A stretch of DNA of 64,000 bases from Pseudomonas sp. B21-015 (GCF_024749285.1 NZ_CP087196.1:186001-250000), one strand, 5' to 3'; counted from the stretch's first letter, positions 23,873-33,260 are shown. The notes: generated by a model from the letters alone, not told the origin. Translations and numbers: made by a program.

Positions 23873-23980
23873 AAGCCAGACTAGACTTGGGCTAGGGTTG
23901 GAACAAGTTCACCAACACCGCTACAACTTGAAGGAAATCTCCGACGGGGCTACCGGACGTTGGTGTCTGTGGGGAAGGTC

Positions 23981-24078
23981 AAAAGATCGCAGCCTTCGGC
24001 AGCTCCTACGGAGCCGGGTTGGCCGCCGTTTCGGGTTGAAACACCGTCTGTAGGAGCTGCCGAAGGCTGCGATCTTTT
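23981..24078. repeat. REP pair of the GATCGCAGCCTTCGGCAGC class
   Basis: AAAAGATCGCAGCCTTCGGC at 23981 is repeated as its reverse complement ending at 24078, about 98 bp in all. This sequence class is distinct from the GAGCGAGCCTGCTCGC and GCGAGGGAGCTTGC classes. Confidence 0.9.
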
Positions 24079-24085
24079 AGCGCCC

Positions 24086-24844
24086 TCAAGGCTTGGACGA
24101 CAAATCCGCCATCCCCTTGAGCAACTCGATCGGCAGCGGGAAGACGATGGTCGAACTCTTGTCCCCGGCAATCGAACTCAGCGTCTGCATGTAGCGCAAC
24201 TGCATGGCCCCCGGCTGACGCCCGAGCATTTCGGCCGCCTGCATGAGTTTTTCCGAAGCCTGCAATTCACCTTCGGCGTGGATCACTTTGGCCCGACGCT
24301 CCCGTTCGGCTTCGGCCTGTTTGGCAATGGCGCGGACCATCGATTCGTTGAGGTCCACGTGCTTGATCTCGACGGTGGCCACCTTGATACCCCAGGCATC
24401 GGTCTGCGCATCGAGCACTTGCTGGATGTCGACGTTTAGCCGTTCACGCTCGGCCAGCAATTCATCGAGTTCATGCTTGCCGAGCACCGCCCGCAACGTG
24501 GTCTGGGCCAGTTGGCTGGTGGCCATGAGAAAGTCTTCGACCTGAATGATCGCCCTTTGCGGGTCGAGCACGCGGAAATACAGCACCGCATTGACCTTGA
24601 CCGAGACGTTGTCCCGGGTGATCACGTCTTGCGGCGGTATGTCGAGCACCACGGTCCGCAGGTCGACGCGGACCATTTGCTGAACCGCCGGAATCAGCAG
24701 GATCAGCCCAGGGCCCTTGACCTGCCAGAAGCGTCCGAGCTGGAACACCACGCCGCGTTCGTATTCGCGCAGGATGCGGAAGGTCGACCCCGCCAGTGCA
24801 ATCAGCAATAACAGGAGCGCGGCAAAACCCAGTTGCAAGCCCAT
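24086..24844 (-). CDS. Slipin / stomatin-like SPFH membrane protein
   Basis: The 252-residue protein has an N-terminal membrane segment ([18 protein letters not shown]), then an SPFH domain ([36 protein letters not shown]) and a coiled coil rich in Ala/Glu/Arg (about 185-225). Slipins form rings on the membrane and pair with NfeD proteins, probably scaffolding lipid domains. Its ATG is 2 bp after the nfeD stop, so the two form an operon. Confidence 0.9.
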   Translation of the reverse strand: MGLQLGFAALLLLLIALAGSTFRILREYERGVVFQLGRFWQVKGPGLILLIPAVQQMVRVDLRTVVLDIPPQDVITRDNVSVKVNAVLYFRVLDPQRAIIQVEDFLMATSQLAQTTLRAVLGKHELDELLAERERLNVDIQQVLDAQTDAWGIKVATVEIKHVDLNESMVRAIAKQAEAERERRAKVIHAEGELQASEKLMQAAEMLGRQPGAMQLRYMQTLSSIAGDKSSTIVFPLPIELLKGMADLSSKP

Positions 24845-24846
24845 AA

Positions 24847-25380
24847 CTATTCTCCACCCGGCGCCGCGTCAGCCGCAGCCACTTTCAGCAATAGACCCTT
24901 GCGCGCCACCACCCGGACCTGTTGTCCCGGTTGCAGCGGTGTGGCGCTCATTACTTGCCATTGTTCGCCTTGCAGGTGCACCCAGCCGACATACGCATTG
25001 CCAGCCTGCAACGACGTTATCGGTGTCACGCTGCCCAGCAATTCGGCGTCGCCGCTGAAATTGCGGCGCGGTCGGGTTTTCAAGGCGCGGATCAGCAGGA
25101 AAATCAGCAGCAGCGCGCTGATCAGCCCCAGGCCGATGATTAAGGGAACAGGCACTTCGGCATCGGTCAGAATCACCGCGCCGATCACGAACATCACAAT
25201 GCCGCCCAAACCGACCACACCGAAATTGGGCAAGGCCGCTTCGGCGATCATAAACACGATGCCAAAGGTGATCAGCCAGATCCCGATGGGGTCGGGAACC
25301 AGCACTACGACGGTGTCCGCCGCGAAAACCGGTCCGCTCAAGGCCAGCAGCAGCGCAATTACACAGCAACGAATGTTCAC
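24847..25380 (-). CDS. NfeD-family membrane protein
   Basis: From GTG 25380 the protein is 177 residues: signal peptide or first helix ([20 protein letters not shown]), three more hydrophobic segments (about 30-100), and a C-terminal OB-fold ([25 protein letters not shown]). GTG is favoured because GGAGG lies 7 bases before it; an ATG 36 bases upstream lacks this spacing. This is the short NfeD form without the ClpP-like protease domain. It pairs with the slipin just downstream. Confidence 0.87.
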   Translation of the reverse strand: MNIRCCVIALLLALSGPVFAADTVVVLVPDPIGIWLITFGIVFMIAEAALPNFGVVGLGGIVMFVIGAVILTDAEVPVPLIIGLGLISALLLIFLLIRALKTRPRRNFSGDAELLGSVTPITSLQAGNAYVGWVHLQGEQWQVMSATPLQPGQQVRVVARKGLLLKVAAADAAPGGE

Positions 25381-25594
25381 TTGACCCTCCGGGAGAGTCA
25401 TCCGTCCGCGAGCCGGTCGTGGCTCTGTGTACAAGTCTAGTTGAGCCTGCGGCTGTATGAATTTTGAGCAGTTGTCGACCGCGTCCGACGGGCGGATTTC
25501 CCGCCGGATCCCTCCAGCAGGCCTAGACTTTTAATGGAGATAAAAAATTCTAACCATCGTCCGCCCTTCGCTGTTGCGGACACCGAGGTGCATC

Positions 25595-26062
25595 ATGCGT
25601 ATGGCAAGAACCGTGCAGAACAGCCTGGAAAAGGCGCACTGCGAATATGACATCGTTTCCCATCCGCACTCGGCCAGCAGCCTTGAAACGGCTCGGCTCG
25701 CAGGCATTCCCGCCGAACGGGTGGCCAAATCGGTGATCCTCGACGATCGCCACGGGCATTACTTGATGGCCGTGCTGCCCGCCAGCCGTCACCTGGACCT
25801 GAGCAAAGTACGTGGCAGCAGCGAATGGCAAGTCACCCGGGAAAGCAACCTGCCGCGCCTGTTCGACGATTGCGAACGCGGCGCCGTGCCCGCATTGGGC
25901 GAATCCTACGGGCTGGACATGGTCATCGACCCAATGCTGACCCGGCAGCAAGACATCTACCTCGAAGCCGGCAACCACAACAATCTGGTACACATGAGCG
26001 TGCCGGAATATTTGAAAATGGTGCCGCATGCCGAAGTGTGCGAGTTGAGTCAAACGGCATAG
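25595..26062 (+). CDS. YbaK/ProX-type aminoacyl-tRNA deacylase
   Basis: The 155-residue protein is a YbaK-fold editing domain (VAKSVILDDRHGHYLMAVLP, the lysine of the family's VAKS motif, and GAVPALGE with the GxxxP loop). Such proteins hydrolyse mischarged aminoacyl-tRNAs such as Cys- or Ala-tRNA(Pro). ATG 25595 has GAGG upstream; a TTG at 25574 is less likely. It stands alone between nfeD and a REP pair. Confidence 0.85.
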   Translation: MRMARTVQNSLEKAHCEYDIVSHPHSASSLETARLAGIPAERVAKSVILDDRHGHYLMAVLPASRHLDLSKVRGSSEWQVTRESNLPRLFDDCERGAVPALGESYGLDMVIDPMLTRQQDIYLEAGNHNNLVHMSVPEYLKMVPHAEVCELSQTA

Positions 26063-26090
26063 CATCGACATAACCGCCGTCATCGCGGGC

Positions 26091-26145
26091 AAGCCCGCTC
26101 CCACAGGGAAACGCAGTCAACTGTGGGAGCGAGCCTGCTCGCGAT
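26091..26145. repeat. REP inverted pair, short spacer
   Basis: TCATCGCGGGCAAGCCCGCTC and TGTGGGAGCGAGCCTGCTCG face each other. The two arms belong to slightly different subclasses (GGGCTTGCCC and GAGCCTGCTC). Confidence 0.88.
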
Positions 26146-26192
26146 TGACCGCGCAGTGGTCACCCCATTCAGCCATCAAGAAGGAGCCCAAC

Positions 26193-26438
26193 ATGGAATC
26201 CCCTACCCACAGCCTCTCGTCCTTGTTCAAACAACTCGGCCTGCCTGACGACGCCGAAAGCATTGATAAATTCATCGCGACCCATTCACCGCTCAAACCC
26301 GAACTGCACCTGGCGGACGCGTTCTTCTGGAGCGAGAGCCAGGCGGAGCTGCTGCGTGAGGAGATTCTGGATGATGCGGATTGGGCGGAGGTGGTGGATC
26401 AGTTGGATGTGCTATTGAGGAAGGGGCGGGGGGTGTAA
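26193..26438 (+). CDS. DUF2789 family protein
   Basis: The 81-residue protein (MESPTHSLSSLFKQLGLPDD, then LADAFFWSESQAELLREEI and DADWAEVVDQLDVLLR) matches the DUF2789 family, small all-helical proteins of unknown role. ATG 26193 has AAGGAG 7 bases upstream; a longer frame from 26145 starts inside the REP and is rejected. Its stop codon overlaps the first A-rich repeat of the next intergenic region. Confidence 0.82.
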   Translation: MESPTHSLSSLFKQLGLPDDAESIDKFIATHSPLKPELHLADAFFWSESQAELLREEILDDADWAEVVDQLDVLLRKGRGV

Positions 26439-26498
26439 AAAAATCTGGAGAAAAATGGCGAAATGTAAAAAAAACTGGTGAGTGGTAAAAAAATCTGA
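26435..26498 (+). promoter_or_regulatory. Three direct A-rich repeats upstream of fic
   Basis: GTAAAAAAATCTGG (26435), GTAAAAAAAACTGG (26465) and GTAAAAAAATCTGA (26485) are near-identical and spaced 30 and 20 bp apart, whole helical turns. They precede the fic ATG by about 40 bp. They could be protein-binding sites or a bent-DNA promoter. Confidence 0.5.
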
Positions 26499-26539
26499 GC
26501 TTTAATCGCCAAAGTGAATTTTTTCCATGGAAGCTCGCC

Positions 26540-28015
26540 ATGTCTGTTATTGGATACGCCTACCTGCGCGATGCGCTGAATCTCAAGGCCTTCGCGCCCA
26601 AACGCACGGCGACGATCAAGCCAGTCACTCGTATCACATTGATCGGTGATTGCCTGGCTGTTCCCCAGTCTGTGGCACCCATTCAGGGCTCAATGCTTGA
26701 GCATATTCTTTTTGCTCTCAAGCACGAAGGCATCAATCTCTGCATTCTTGCCCAGGCGCTTGAAACGGTTTCTGCTGAGCAACTACTGGATGAGTTGGCT
26801 AAAGCCCCGAATGGCGTGTTTATCCGCAAGGCCTGTTTCTTGTGGGAGAGCTTCACCGGCCAACAGCTTGAGTATTCGGTACCGGTGCGGGGCAGTGTTG
26901 TTACGCTATTTGATCCAAAACTCTACGTAACCGGCCCGGCCGTGCGTAATAGCCGCTGGCGCATTGATTTCAACGGCTTGGGTTCTCTGCGTTACTGCGC
27001 CACCGTGGAGCGAACGCCTGAACTCGAAACCCTGCTCAGTCTCGACATACTCGGCCGAGCCAAAGCTTTCATGGCGACGTTGCCCCCCGAAATGATGGAC
27101 CGCGCCATCAACTGGGCTTACCTCCACGAAACTCGCGATTCCTTCGCCATCGAGAAAGAAGAACCCAGTGAAGAGAAATCTCGTCGTTTTGTTCAACTGC
27201 TGCGCCAGGCCCATGAAGGGCGCGAGCTGAGTGAAGACTATCTGGTTGAGCTGCAGAACAGCACCGTTTCCAACCCTTTCGACAAAGCTGTTCTGTTTCG
27301 CCACGAACAGAACCACCTGCATAACGGCTTGAGAGGCGCCGCCGGCGTCAGCTACGTCCCGCCCGCGCCGGACCTGTGCCGTGAACTGATGGAAGAACTG
27401 ATGACCTTTTCCAATCAGTCTTCAAAACAGGTCGACCCCTTGGTGGCGGCTGCAGTGACCGCATTTGGTTTCGTCTTTCTTCACCCGTTCATGGATGGCA
27501 ATGGCCGGCTGTCACGTTTCCTGATCCACCAGACCCTTTGCCATTCCGGCGCGCTGGAAAATGGCCTTTTACTGCCTGTTTCCGTAGCGATGAAACACGA
27601 GGAGTCCAACTATCTGGCTGCCCTCAAGGATTTCTCACACCCCGCTCGCGATTTTTGGAATGTCACTTGGCTGGACGCTGATCAAATGGCTTTCGAATTC
27701 ATTGGCCACCCATCCATTTATCGCTACTGGGACGCCACTCGTTGCGTCGAATTCACCCTGCAAATGGCCCGTCGTGCCTTGGAGGTTGAATTGCGGGAAG
27801 AGACCGAGTTTCTCGACCGGTACGACCGTGTAATCAAGGCGGTGAATCAACGTTTTGATGTGCGCGGGAGTGATCTGTCGAAGTTGGTGATGATGTGCCT
27901 GGACAATGACGGGAAGGTGTCAAAGCACCGGCGCAAGCAGTTTCAGTACAGCGTGCCGGAGGAGGTTTTTGAGTTTATTGAAGAAGAAGCCGGAAGGTTA
28001 TTGACTGGTGTCTAG
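26540..28015 (+). CDS. Fic-family AMP-transferase-like protein
   Basis: The 491-residue protein has a complete Fic motif HPFMDGNGRLSR (His315-Arg326), so the catalytic histidine and phosphate loop are intact. An inhibitory-helix-like sequence SFAIEK (Ser201-Lys206) precedes it, matching SxxxE but with Lys where Gly/Asn is usual, so it is probably a class II self-inhibited enzyme. An extra ~110-residue N-terminal domain and a C-terminal winged-helix-like segment (LSKLVMMCLDNDGKVS) are present. No separate antitoxin gene is adjacent. Base usage looks more AT-rich than the neighbours, hinting at transfer. Target unknown. Confidence 0.85.
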   Translation: MSVIGYAYLRDALNLKAFAPKRTATIKPVTRITLIGDCLAVPQSVAPIQGSMLEHILFALKHEGINLCILAQALETVSAEQLLDELAKAPNGVFIRKACFLWESFTGQQLEYSVPVRGSVVTLFDPKLYVTGPAVRNSRWRIDFNGLGSLRYCATVERTPELETLLSLDILGRAKAFMATLPPEMMDRAINWAYLHETRDSFAIEKEEPSEEKSRRFVQLLRQAHEGRELSEDYLVELQNSTVSNPFDKAVLFRHEQNHLHNGLRGAAGVSYVPPAPDLCRELMEELMTFSNQSSKQVDPLVAAAVTAFGFVFLHPFMDGNGRLSRFLIHQTLCHSGALENGLLLPVSVAMKHEESNYLAALKDFSHPARDFWNVTWLDADQMAFEFIGHPSIYRYWDATRCVEFTLQMARRALEVELREETEFLDRYDRVIKAVNQRFDVRGSDLSKLVMMCLDNDGKVSKHRRKQFQYSVPEEVFEFIEEEAGRLLTGV

Positions 28016-28088
28016 GCGTCAGACGTTCTTTACGGATTAGATTTGTTTCAAAACTTGACCAACTTTCCCCTCCAATGCCATATTGATA

Positions 28089-28102
28089 GTTAGCAAGCTA
28101 AC
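28089..28102. promoter_or_regulatory. Perfect palindrome, likely MarR operator
   Basis: GTTAGC-AA-GCTAAC is a perfect inverted repeat ending 5 bp before the GTG start of the MarR gene. The size and symmetry fit a MarR dimer site, suggesting autoregulation of the efflux operon. Confidence 0.65.
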
Positions 28103-28107
28103 AGTGT

Positions 28108-28575
28108 GTGCAGCCCCTCGTGCCAAAGAACCTCGCCGCTCTCCAGATGACCATCAGCAGCTCCATGGTGGTGGCCGCCCGGCATTGGCGGAAGATCTGC
28201 CAGACCACGCTGGTCAACTATGGAATCTCCGAAGCCTGCGCCGTCCCGCTGTTGATGATCGGGCGTTTGGGCGAGGGTGTGCGGCAGGTGACGGTCGCGC
28301 AGGCGGCAGGGATGGAGAGTCCGTCTCTGGTGCGTTTGCTGGATCAGCTGTGCCATGCCGGTTACGTCTGCCGTACCGAAGACGTCCATGATCGCCGCGC
28401 CAAGTGCCTGAGCCTGACCGAGACCGGTCGCGAGCTGGTGCAGGCGGTCGAAGTCGAATTGGTGCGTTTGCGCCATGAAGTGCTCGAAGGGATCGCCCCG
28501 AGTGATCTGGAAGCGGCACTGCGGGTACTGAGAGCTTTCGAAGCGGCCAATCATCCAGCGGTGGCGCACCCTTGA
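28108..28575 (+). CDS. MarR-family transcriptional regulator
   Basis: The 155-residue winged-helix protein shows the MarR core (VTVAQAAGMESPSLVRLLDQ recognition helix, then the wing VCRTEDVHDRRAKCLSLTETG with the DxRxK pattern). It probably represses the downstream pump genes until an aromatic ligand binds. GTG 28108 is the likely start, but GTG 28120 or ATG 28147 are possible. Its TGA overlaps the TTG start of the FUSC gene, so regulator and pump are one operon. Confidence 0.88.
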   Translation: MQPLVPKNLAALQMTISSSMVVAARHWRKICQTTLVNYGISEACAVPLLMIGRLGEGVRQVTVAQAAGMESPSLVRLLDQLCHAGYVCRTEDVHDRRAKCLSLTETGRELVQAVEVELVRLRHEVLEGIAPSDLEAALRVLRAFEAANHPAVAHP

Positions 28576-30644
28576 GCGGATTTTTCACCGGCGTCCCCCC
28601 CGCGCGGGACTGGTTCTATGGTGTGCGCACGTTCGCCGCATCGATGATCGCGTTGTACATCGCCATGCTCATGCAAATGCCACGTCCGTATTGGGCGATG
28701 GCCACGGTGTATATCGTTTCCAGCCCGTTCGTCGGCCCGACCAGCTCCAAGGCGCTGTACCGCGCAGTTGGCACTTTGCTCGGTGCGGCGGCGGCGGTTT
28801 TTTTCGTGCCGATGTTTGTGCAGAGCCCTTATGTGCTGGTGGTGGTCGTCGCGCTGTGGACCGGGATTCTGCTGTTCCTGTCCTTGCATTTGCGCACCGC
28901 CAACAGCTACGCCTTGATGCTCGCCGGTTACACCTTGCCGCTGATCGCCCTGCCGGTGGTGGATAACCCGCTGGCGGTGTGGGATGTGGCCGAGGCGCGC
29001 ACCGAAGAGATCTTTCTCGGCATCGCCGTTGCGGCGGTGGTCGGTGCCATGTTCTGGCCGCGACGGCTGGCGCCGGTGTTCAACGATTCGGTGAACAAAT
29101 GGTTTGCCGATGCCTCGACCTACAGCCTGCGCTTCCTCAGCCGTAACGTGCTGCCGGAGGAAGTCAGCGCCCTGCGTTCATCGATGGTGGCGAACTTCAA
29201 CAGCCTGGAATTGATGATTGGCCAGTTGCCCCACGAGGGCGCGCGACCGCAGACGGTGCGTAATACCAACGAACTGCGCGGGCGAATGATCCATCTGCTG
29301 CCGGTGATCGATGCCCTCGACGATGCGCTTTACGCCCTCGAGCGGCGCACGCCGGAGCTTGTGGATAAGTTCGCGCCACTGCTGATCGCGACCACCGAAT
29401 GGCTCGACCACAAAGACGCTGACCTCGACCGCTGGCAGGCCCTGAAAAACCGGCTTGAAGCGCTGCAACCGAGTGCCGAGGCGCTGGATGATCGCAAGCA
29501 GTTGTTGTTCTCCAACGCCCTGTATCGCCTCGGCGAATGGATCGATGTATGGCAAGACTGCCGCAGCCTGCAATACGCCATTCAGTGCGAGAGCCAGGAC
29601 AGTTGGCGCGCGGTGTATCGGCACTGGCGCCTCGGTCGGCTGTCACCGTTTCTCGACCGTGGGCTGATGCTCTATTCAGCCGCGTCCACGGTCACTGCCA
29701 TCATTGTCGCTTCGGTGCTGTGGATTCTGCTCGGCTGGACCGATGGCGGCAGCGCAGTGATCCTGGCGGCGGTGGCGTGCAGTTTTTTCGCTTCGATGGA
29801 TGACCCGGCACCGCAGATCTACCGGTTCTTTTTCTGGACCGCGATGTCGGTGCTGTTTGCCAGCCTTTATCTGTTTCTGATCCTGCCGAACCTGCATGAC
29901 TTCCCGATGCTGGTGCTGGCGTTCGCCATCCCGTTCATCTGCGTCGGCACCCTGACGGTGCAGCCGCGTTTCTACCTGGGGATGTTGCTGACCATCGTCA
30001 ACACGTCGTCTTTCATCAGCATTCAGGGCGCCTACGACGCGGATTTTCTCAGCTTCGCCAACTCCAACCTGGCCGGTCCCATGGGTTTGCTGTTCGCGTT
30101 CATCTGGACCTTGATCGCCCGGCCATTCGGCGCGGAACTGGCGGCCAAGCGCCTGACCCGTTTCAGCTGGCGCGACATCGTCAGCCTGACCGAGCCGGCC
30201 ACGCTGGCCGAACATCGGCACATGGGGGTGCAGATGCTCGATCGCCTGATGCAGCATTTGCCGCGTCTGGCCATGACCGGCCAGGACACCGGCATCGCCC
30301 TGCGGGAAGTGCGCGTGGCGCTGAATCTGCTGGACCTGCTCGCCTATTCGCCGCGAGTGCCCGGTGCGCCGCAAGTGCTGCTGCGCCAGGTGGTGGCCGA
30401 AGTCGGTGCGTACTTCAAGGCCTGTCTCAAGGCCGGTGAACGTCTGCCGGCTCCCAGTCCGTTGCTGATGACCCTCGACCGTACCCGCCGCGCCCTCGGC
30501 GGCCAAGGTGATGACGAAACCCGTCTGCATTTGCTGCACGCCTTGAGCGGCCTGCGTCTGGCGCTGTTGCCGGGGGTCGAATTTGTCGGCGCGGGTGAAC
30601 TCGAGGAACCGCTTCCCCATGGCATCGATGGAGCGCCTTTATGA
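28572..30644 (+). CDS. FUSC/AaeB-like inner membrane efflux protein
   Basis: The 690-residue protein has two blocks of membrane helices (about 15-165 and 365-520), each followed by a soluble part, as in the fusaric-acid-resistance/AaeB family (YWAMATVYIVSSPFVGPTSS is the usual first-block signature). It exports aromatic carboxylic acids with a HlyD adaptor. The start is TTG at 28572, overlapping the MarR stop (TTGA). Followed by DUF1656, HlyD and outer-membrane factor genes with 4-bp overlaps. Confidence 0.9.
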   Translation: MSGFFTGVPPARDWFYGVRTFAASMIALYIAMLMQMPRPYWAMATVYIVSSPFVGPTSSKALYRAVGTLLGAAAAVFFVPMFVQSPYVLVVVVALWTGILLFLSLHLRTANSYALMLAGYTLPLIALPVVDNPLAVWDVAEARTEEIFLGIAVAAVVGAMFWPRRLAPVFNDSVNKWFADASTYSLRFLSRNVLPEEVSALRSSMVANFNSLELMIGQLPHEGARPQTVRNTNELRGRMIHLLPVIDALDDALYALERRTPELVDKFAPLLIATTEWLDHKDADLDRWQALKNRLEALQPSAEALDDRKQLLFSNALYRLGEWIDVWQDCRSLQYAIQCESQDSWRAVYRHWRLGRLSPFLDRGLMLYSAASTVTAIIVASVLWILLGWTDGGSAVILAAVACSFFASMDDPAPQIYRFFFWTAMSVLFASLYLFLILPNLHDFPMLVLAFAIPFICVGTLTVQPRFYLGMLLTIVNTSSFISIQGAYDADFLSFANSNLAGPMGLLFAFIWTLIARPFGAELAAKRLTRFSWRDIVSLTEPATLAEHRHMGVQMLDRLMQHLPRLAMTGQDTGIALREVRVALNLLDLLAYSPRVPGAPQVLLRQVVAEVGAYFKACLKAGERLPAPSPLLMTLDRTRRALGGQGDDETRLHLLHALSGLRLALLPGVEFVGAGELEEPLPHGIDGAPL

Positions 30645-30850
30645 TCGGTGATCTGGATATCAGCGGGGTGTTCCTGCCCACGCTGCTGGTGCTGATGGGC
30701 ATTACCTACGTGTTGTTCCTGTTGGTGCACGGGGTGCTGACGCGCCTGCACTTTTACCGTCTGGTCTGGCACCGGGCATTGTTCAACGTGGCTCTCTACG
30801 CTGTGCTGCTTGGCGCTGTGGACTCACTCAGTCGATACCTGATGACATGA
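30641..30850 (+). CDS. DUF1656 (AaeX-like) small membrane protein
   Basis: The 69-residue protein has two hydrophobic helices (FLPTLLVLMGITYVLFLLV and ALFNVALYAVLLGAV) joined by a basic loop. DUF1656/AaeX proteins sit between FUSC and HlyD genes in these operons; their exact role is not known. It overlaps both neighbours by 4 bp. Confidence 0.9.
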   Translation: MIGDLDISGVFLPTLLVLMGITYVLFLLVHGVLTRLHFYRLVWHRALFNVALYAVLLGAVDSLSRYLMT

Positions 30851-31734
30851 AAAAACCTTTTTTGACCCTCGGCCGTGTGGTCCTGACGCTGTTGATCGTG
30901 ACCTTCGCCGTTGTCATGGTCTGGCGCATGGTCATGTATTACATGTTCGCGCCCTGGACCCGGGACGGGCACATCCGTGCCGATATCGTGCAGATCGCCC
31001 CGGACGTGTCGGGGCTGATCCAGCAAGTGGAGGTGCGTGATAACCAATGGGTGAAGCGCGGCCAAGTGCTGTTCAGCATCGATCAGGACCGTTTCAAACT
31101 GGCCCTGCGTCAGGCCAAAGCCGCTGTCGCCGACCGCCAGGAAACCCTGGCCCAGGCTCAGCGCGAAGCCAAGCGTAACCGTGGTCTCGGCAATCTGGTC
31201 CCGGCCGAACAACTGGAGGAAAGCCAGTCCCGTGTGGCCCGCGCCGAAGTGGCGTTAATGGAGGCGCAGGTGACGGTGGACAGCGCCCAGCTCAACCTCG
31301 ACCGCTCGCTGATCCGCAGCCCGGTGGATGGCTACGTCAACGACCGTGCGCCGCGTTCCCAGGAGTTCGTCACCGCCGGGCGGCCGGTGTTGTCGGTGGT
31401 GGACAGCAATTCCTTCCACATCGACGGTTATTTCGAAGAAACCAAACTGGACGGCATTCATGTCGGCCAGAGCGTCGATATTCGCGTGATCGGCGACCGT
31501 GCGCGCCTGCGCGGCCATGTTGAAAGCATCGTCGCCGGCATCGAAGACCGCGATCGCAGCAGCGGCAGCAACCTGTTGCCCAACGTCAATCCGGCGTTCA
31601 GCTGGGTGCGGTTGGCGCAGCGGATTCCGGTGCGGATTGCTTTCGACGAAGTGCCGGAGGATTTCCGCATGATTGCCGGGCGTACAGCCACGGTGTCGAT
31701 CATTGACGATCAAACCGGGGAGCCGGCGAAATGA
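30847..31734 (+). CDS. HlyD-family periplasmic adaptor (AaeA-like)
   Basis: The 295-residue adaptor has an N-terminal membrane helix (about 12-32), lipoyl halves (IAPDVSGLIQQVEVRDNQWV and LIRSPVDGYVNDRAPRSQEF), and a hairpin of about 80 residues. It links the FUSC pump to the outer-membrane factor encoded next. The start overlaps the DUF1656 stop (ATGA). Confidence 0.9.
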   Translation: MKKPFLTLGRVVLTLLIVTFAVVMVWRMVMYYMFAPWTRDGHIRADIVQIAPDVSGLIQQVEVRDNQWVKRGQVLFSIDQDRFKLALRQAKAAVADRQETLAQAQREAKRNRGLGNLVPAEQLEESQSRVARAEVALMEAQVTVDSAQLNLDRSLIRSPVDGYVNDRAPRSQEFVTAGRPVLSVVDSNSFHIDGYFEETKLDGIHVGQSVDIRVIGDRARLRGHVESIVAGIEDRDRSSGSNLLPNVNPAFSWVRLAQRIPVRIAFDEVPEDFRMIAGRTATVSIIDDQTGEPAK

Positions 31735-33179
31735 GCAGGGCCTCGGGTTTGGCGGTCGCCGGATTGGGCTTGTTGCTGTCGGCCTGTCAGGTGGTCGGGC
31801 CGGATTATCACTTGCCGAACGAGGCCGCCGTGCACCGTGAAGAATTTCAGGGTGATCTGGCGGTGAGCGGTAAAGATGTGGTCTCGGCACCGGTGCCCAG
31901 TGATTGGTGGCGCTTGTATCAGGACCCGCGTCTAGACCAATTGGTGCAGCAGGCCATGGCTTCCAACACCGATTTGCGGGTGGCGGCGGCGAATCTTTCG
32001 CGGGCTCGTGCTCAGGTCGACGAAGCGCAGGCGGCGGGAGGGTGGAGCGGCGGCGTGAAAGTCGGCGCCCAGCGTTTGCAGGAGTCCGGTGAGGCGTTCT
32101 TGCTGGCGGATAAAGTGCCGGTGGTCAACGTCGGCGATATCGGCATCACCACGTCCTATCAGTTCGACCTGTTCGGCACGTTACAGCGCGGCATCGAAGC
32201 GGCCAAAGCCAATGCCGATGCGACTCAGGCGGCAGCGGACACCGCGCGCATCACGTTGGTGGCCGATGTGGTGCGGGCTTATACCCAGGTCTGTGCGGCC
32301 AACGAAGAGCGGGAGATTGCTCAGCATTCCCTCGATCTGCAAGCCCAGAGCACCACACTGACCCAGCGCCTGCGCGATGCCGGGCGCGGCGATGAAACCC
32401 AGGTCACCCGTTCGCAAACCCAATTCAAATCCTTGCGCGCCGAATTGCCGCGTTATGAAGCGGCACGTCAGGCCGGACTGTTTCGCTTGTCGATGCTGCT
32501 GGCCAAACCGGTCGAGCAATTGCCTGCGGGCACCAGCGACTGCGCTGAGCTGCCGAAAATTGCGCAATTGTTGCCGGTGGGTGACGGCGCCACGCTGCTC
32601 AAGCGTCGCCCCGACGTACGGCAGGCCGAGCGCAGATTGGCAGTCGCGACCGCCGGCATCGGCATTGCCACCGGCGAGTTGTACCCGGACATCAGCATCG
32701 GCGCGACCGTCGGTACCGTCGGCATTTTGGAAAACCTCGGCAAACCGGCGACCAATCGCTGGGGCTTCGGCCCGTTGCTGACCTGGACCGTACCGTCCAA
32801 CGGCTCCCGCGCGCGAATCCGTGAGGCCGAGGCCGCGACCCAAGGCGCGCTGGCGCATTTCGATGGTGTGGTGCTCAACGCCATCCGCGAGACTCAGACT
32901 GGCCTGGCGCAGTATTCCGCGCAGCTTCAGCGCCGCGATGCGTTGGCTGACGCCGAGCAATCGGCGCAACTGGCGGCAGACCAGACCCACCGCTTCTTTC
33001 AGGCCGGTCGCGCGTCGTTCCTGGCGGATTTGCAAGCCACCCGCACCTACACCGATGTCCGGGCGCAACTGGCCTCGGCCAACACCCAAGTCGCCATGAG
33101 CCAGATCGATTTGTTCCTCGCTTTGGGCGGCGGCTGGGAAAGCGGACGAACGCAAGGCTCACAACCCGGCAAACCCTGA
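31731..33179 (+). CDS. NodT-family outer membrane efflux lipoprotein
   Basis: The 482-residue protein has a lipoprotein signal (GLGLLLSACQVVGPDY, Cys19) and two efflux-protein repeats, the second with LLKRRPDVRQAERRLAVATA. It is the exit duct for the FUSC-HlyD pump. The start overlaps the upstream stop (ATGA), so all five genes from marR form one translationally coupled operon. Confidence 0.9.
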   Translation: MSRASGLAVAGLGLLLSACQVVGPDYHLPNEAAVHREEFQGDLAVSGKDVVSAPVPSDWWRLYQDPRLDQLVQQAMASNTDLRVAAANLSRARAQVDEAQAAGGWSGGVKVGAQRLQESGEAFLLADKVPVVNVGDIGITTSYQFDLFGTLQRGIEAAKANADATQAAADTARITLVADVVRAYTQVCAANEEREIAQHSLDLQAQSTTLTQRLRDAGRGDETQVTRSQTQFKSLRAELPRYEAARQAGLFRLSMLLAKPVEQLPAGTSDCAELPKIAQLLPVGDGATLLKRRPDVRQAERRLAVATAGIGIATGELYPDISIGATVGTVGILENLGKPATNRWGFGPLLTWTVPSNGSRARIREAEAATQGALAHFDGVVLNAIRETQTGLAQYSAQLQRRDALADAEQSAQLAADQTHRFFQAGRASFLADLQATRTYTDVRAQLASANTQVAMSQIDLFLALGGGWESGRTQGSQPGKP

Positions 33180-33260
33180 GGCCGTTGCTATGCTTTGAAT
33201 TGATGGGGACGCGCGGCGAACCCGTCGAGCAAGGCTTGCGTTGGTCATGGGGATCTAATA

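Larger units (their letters stand above)
23620..24085. other. 466-bp intergenic region between the DUF6124 and slipin genes
   Basis: It holds the folded DUF6124 leader (to about 23872), a short stretch with no recognised feature, and a REP pair of a different class (23981-24078). No convincing protein-coding frame. Confidence 0.6.
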
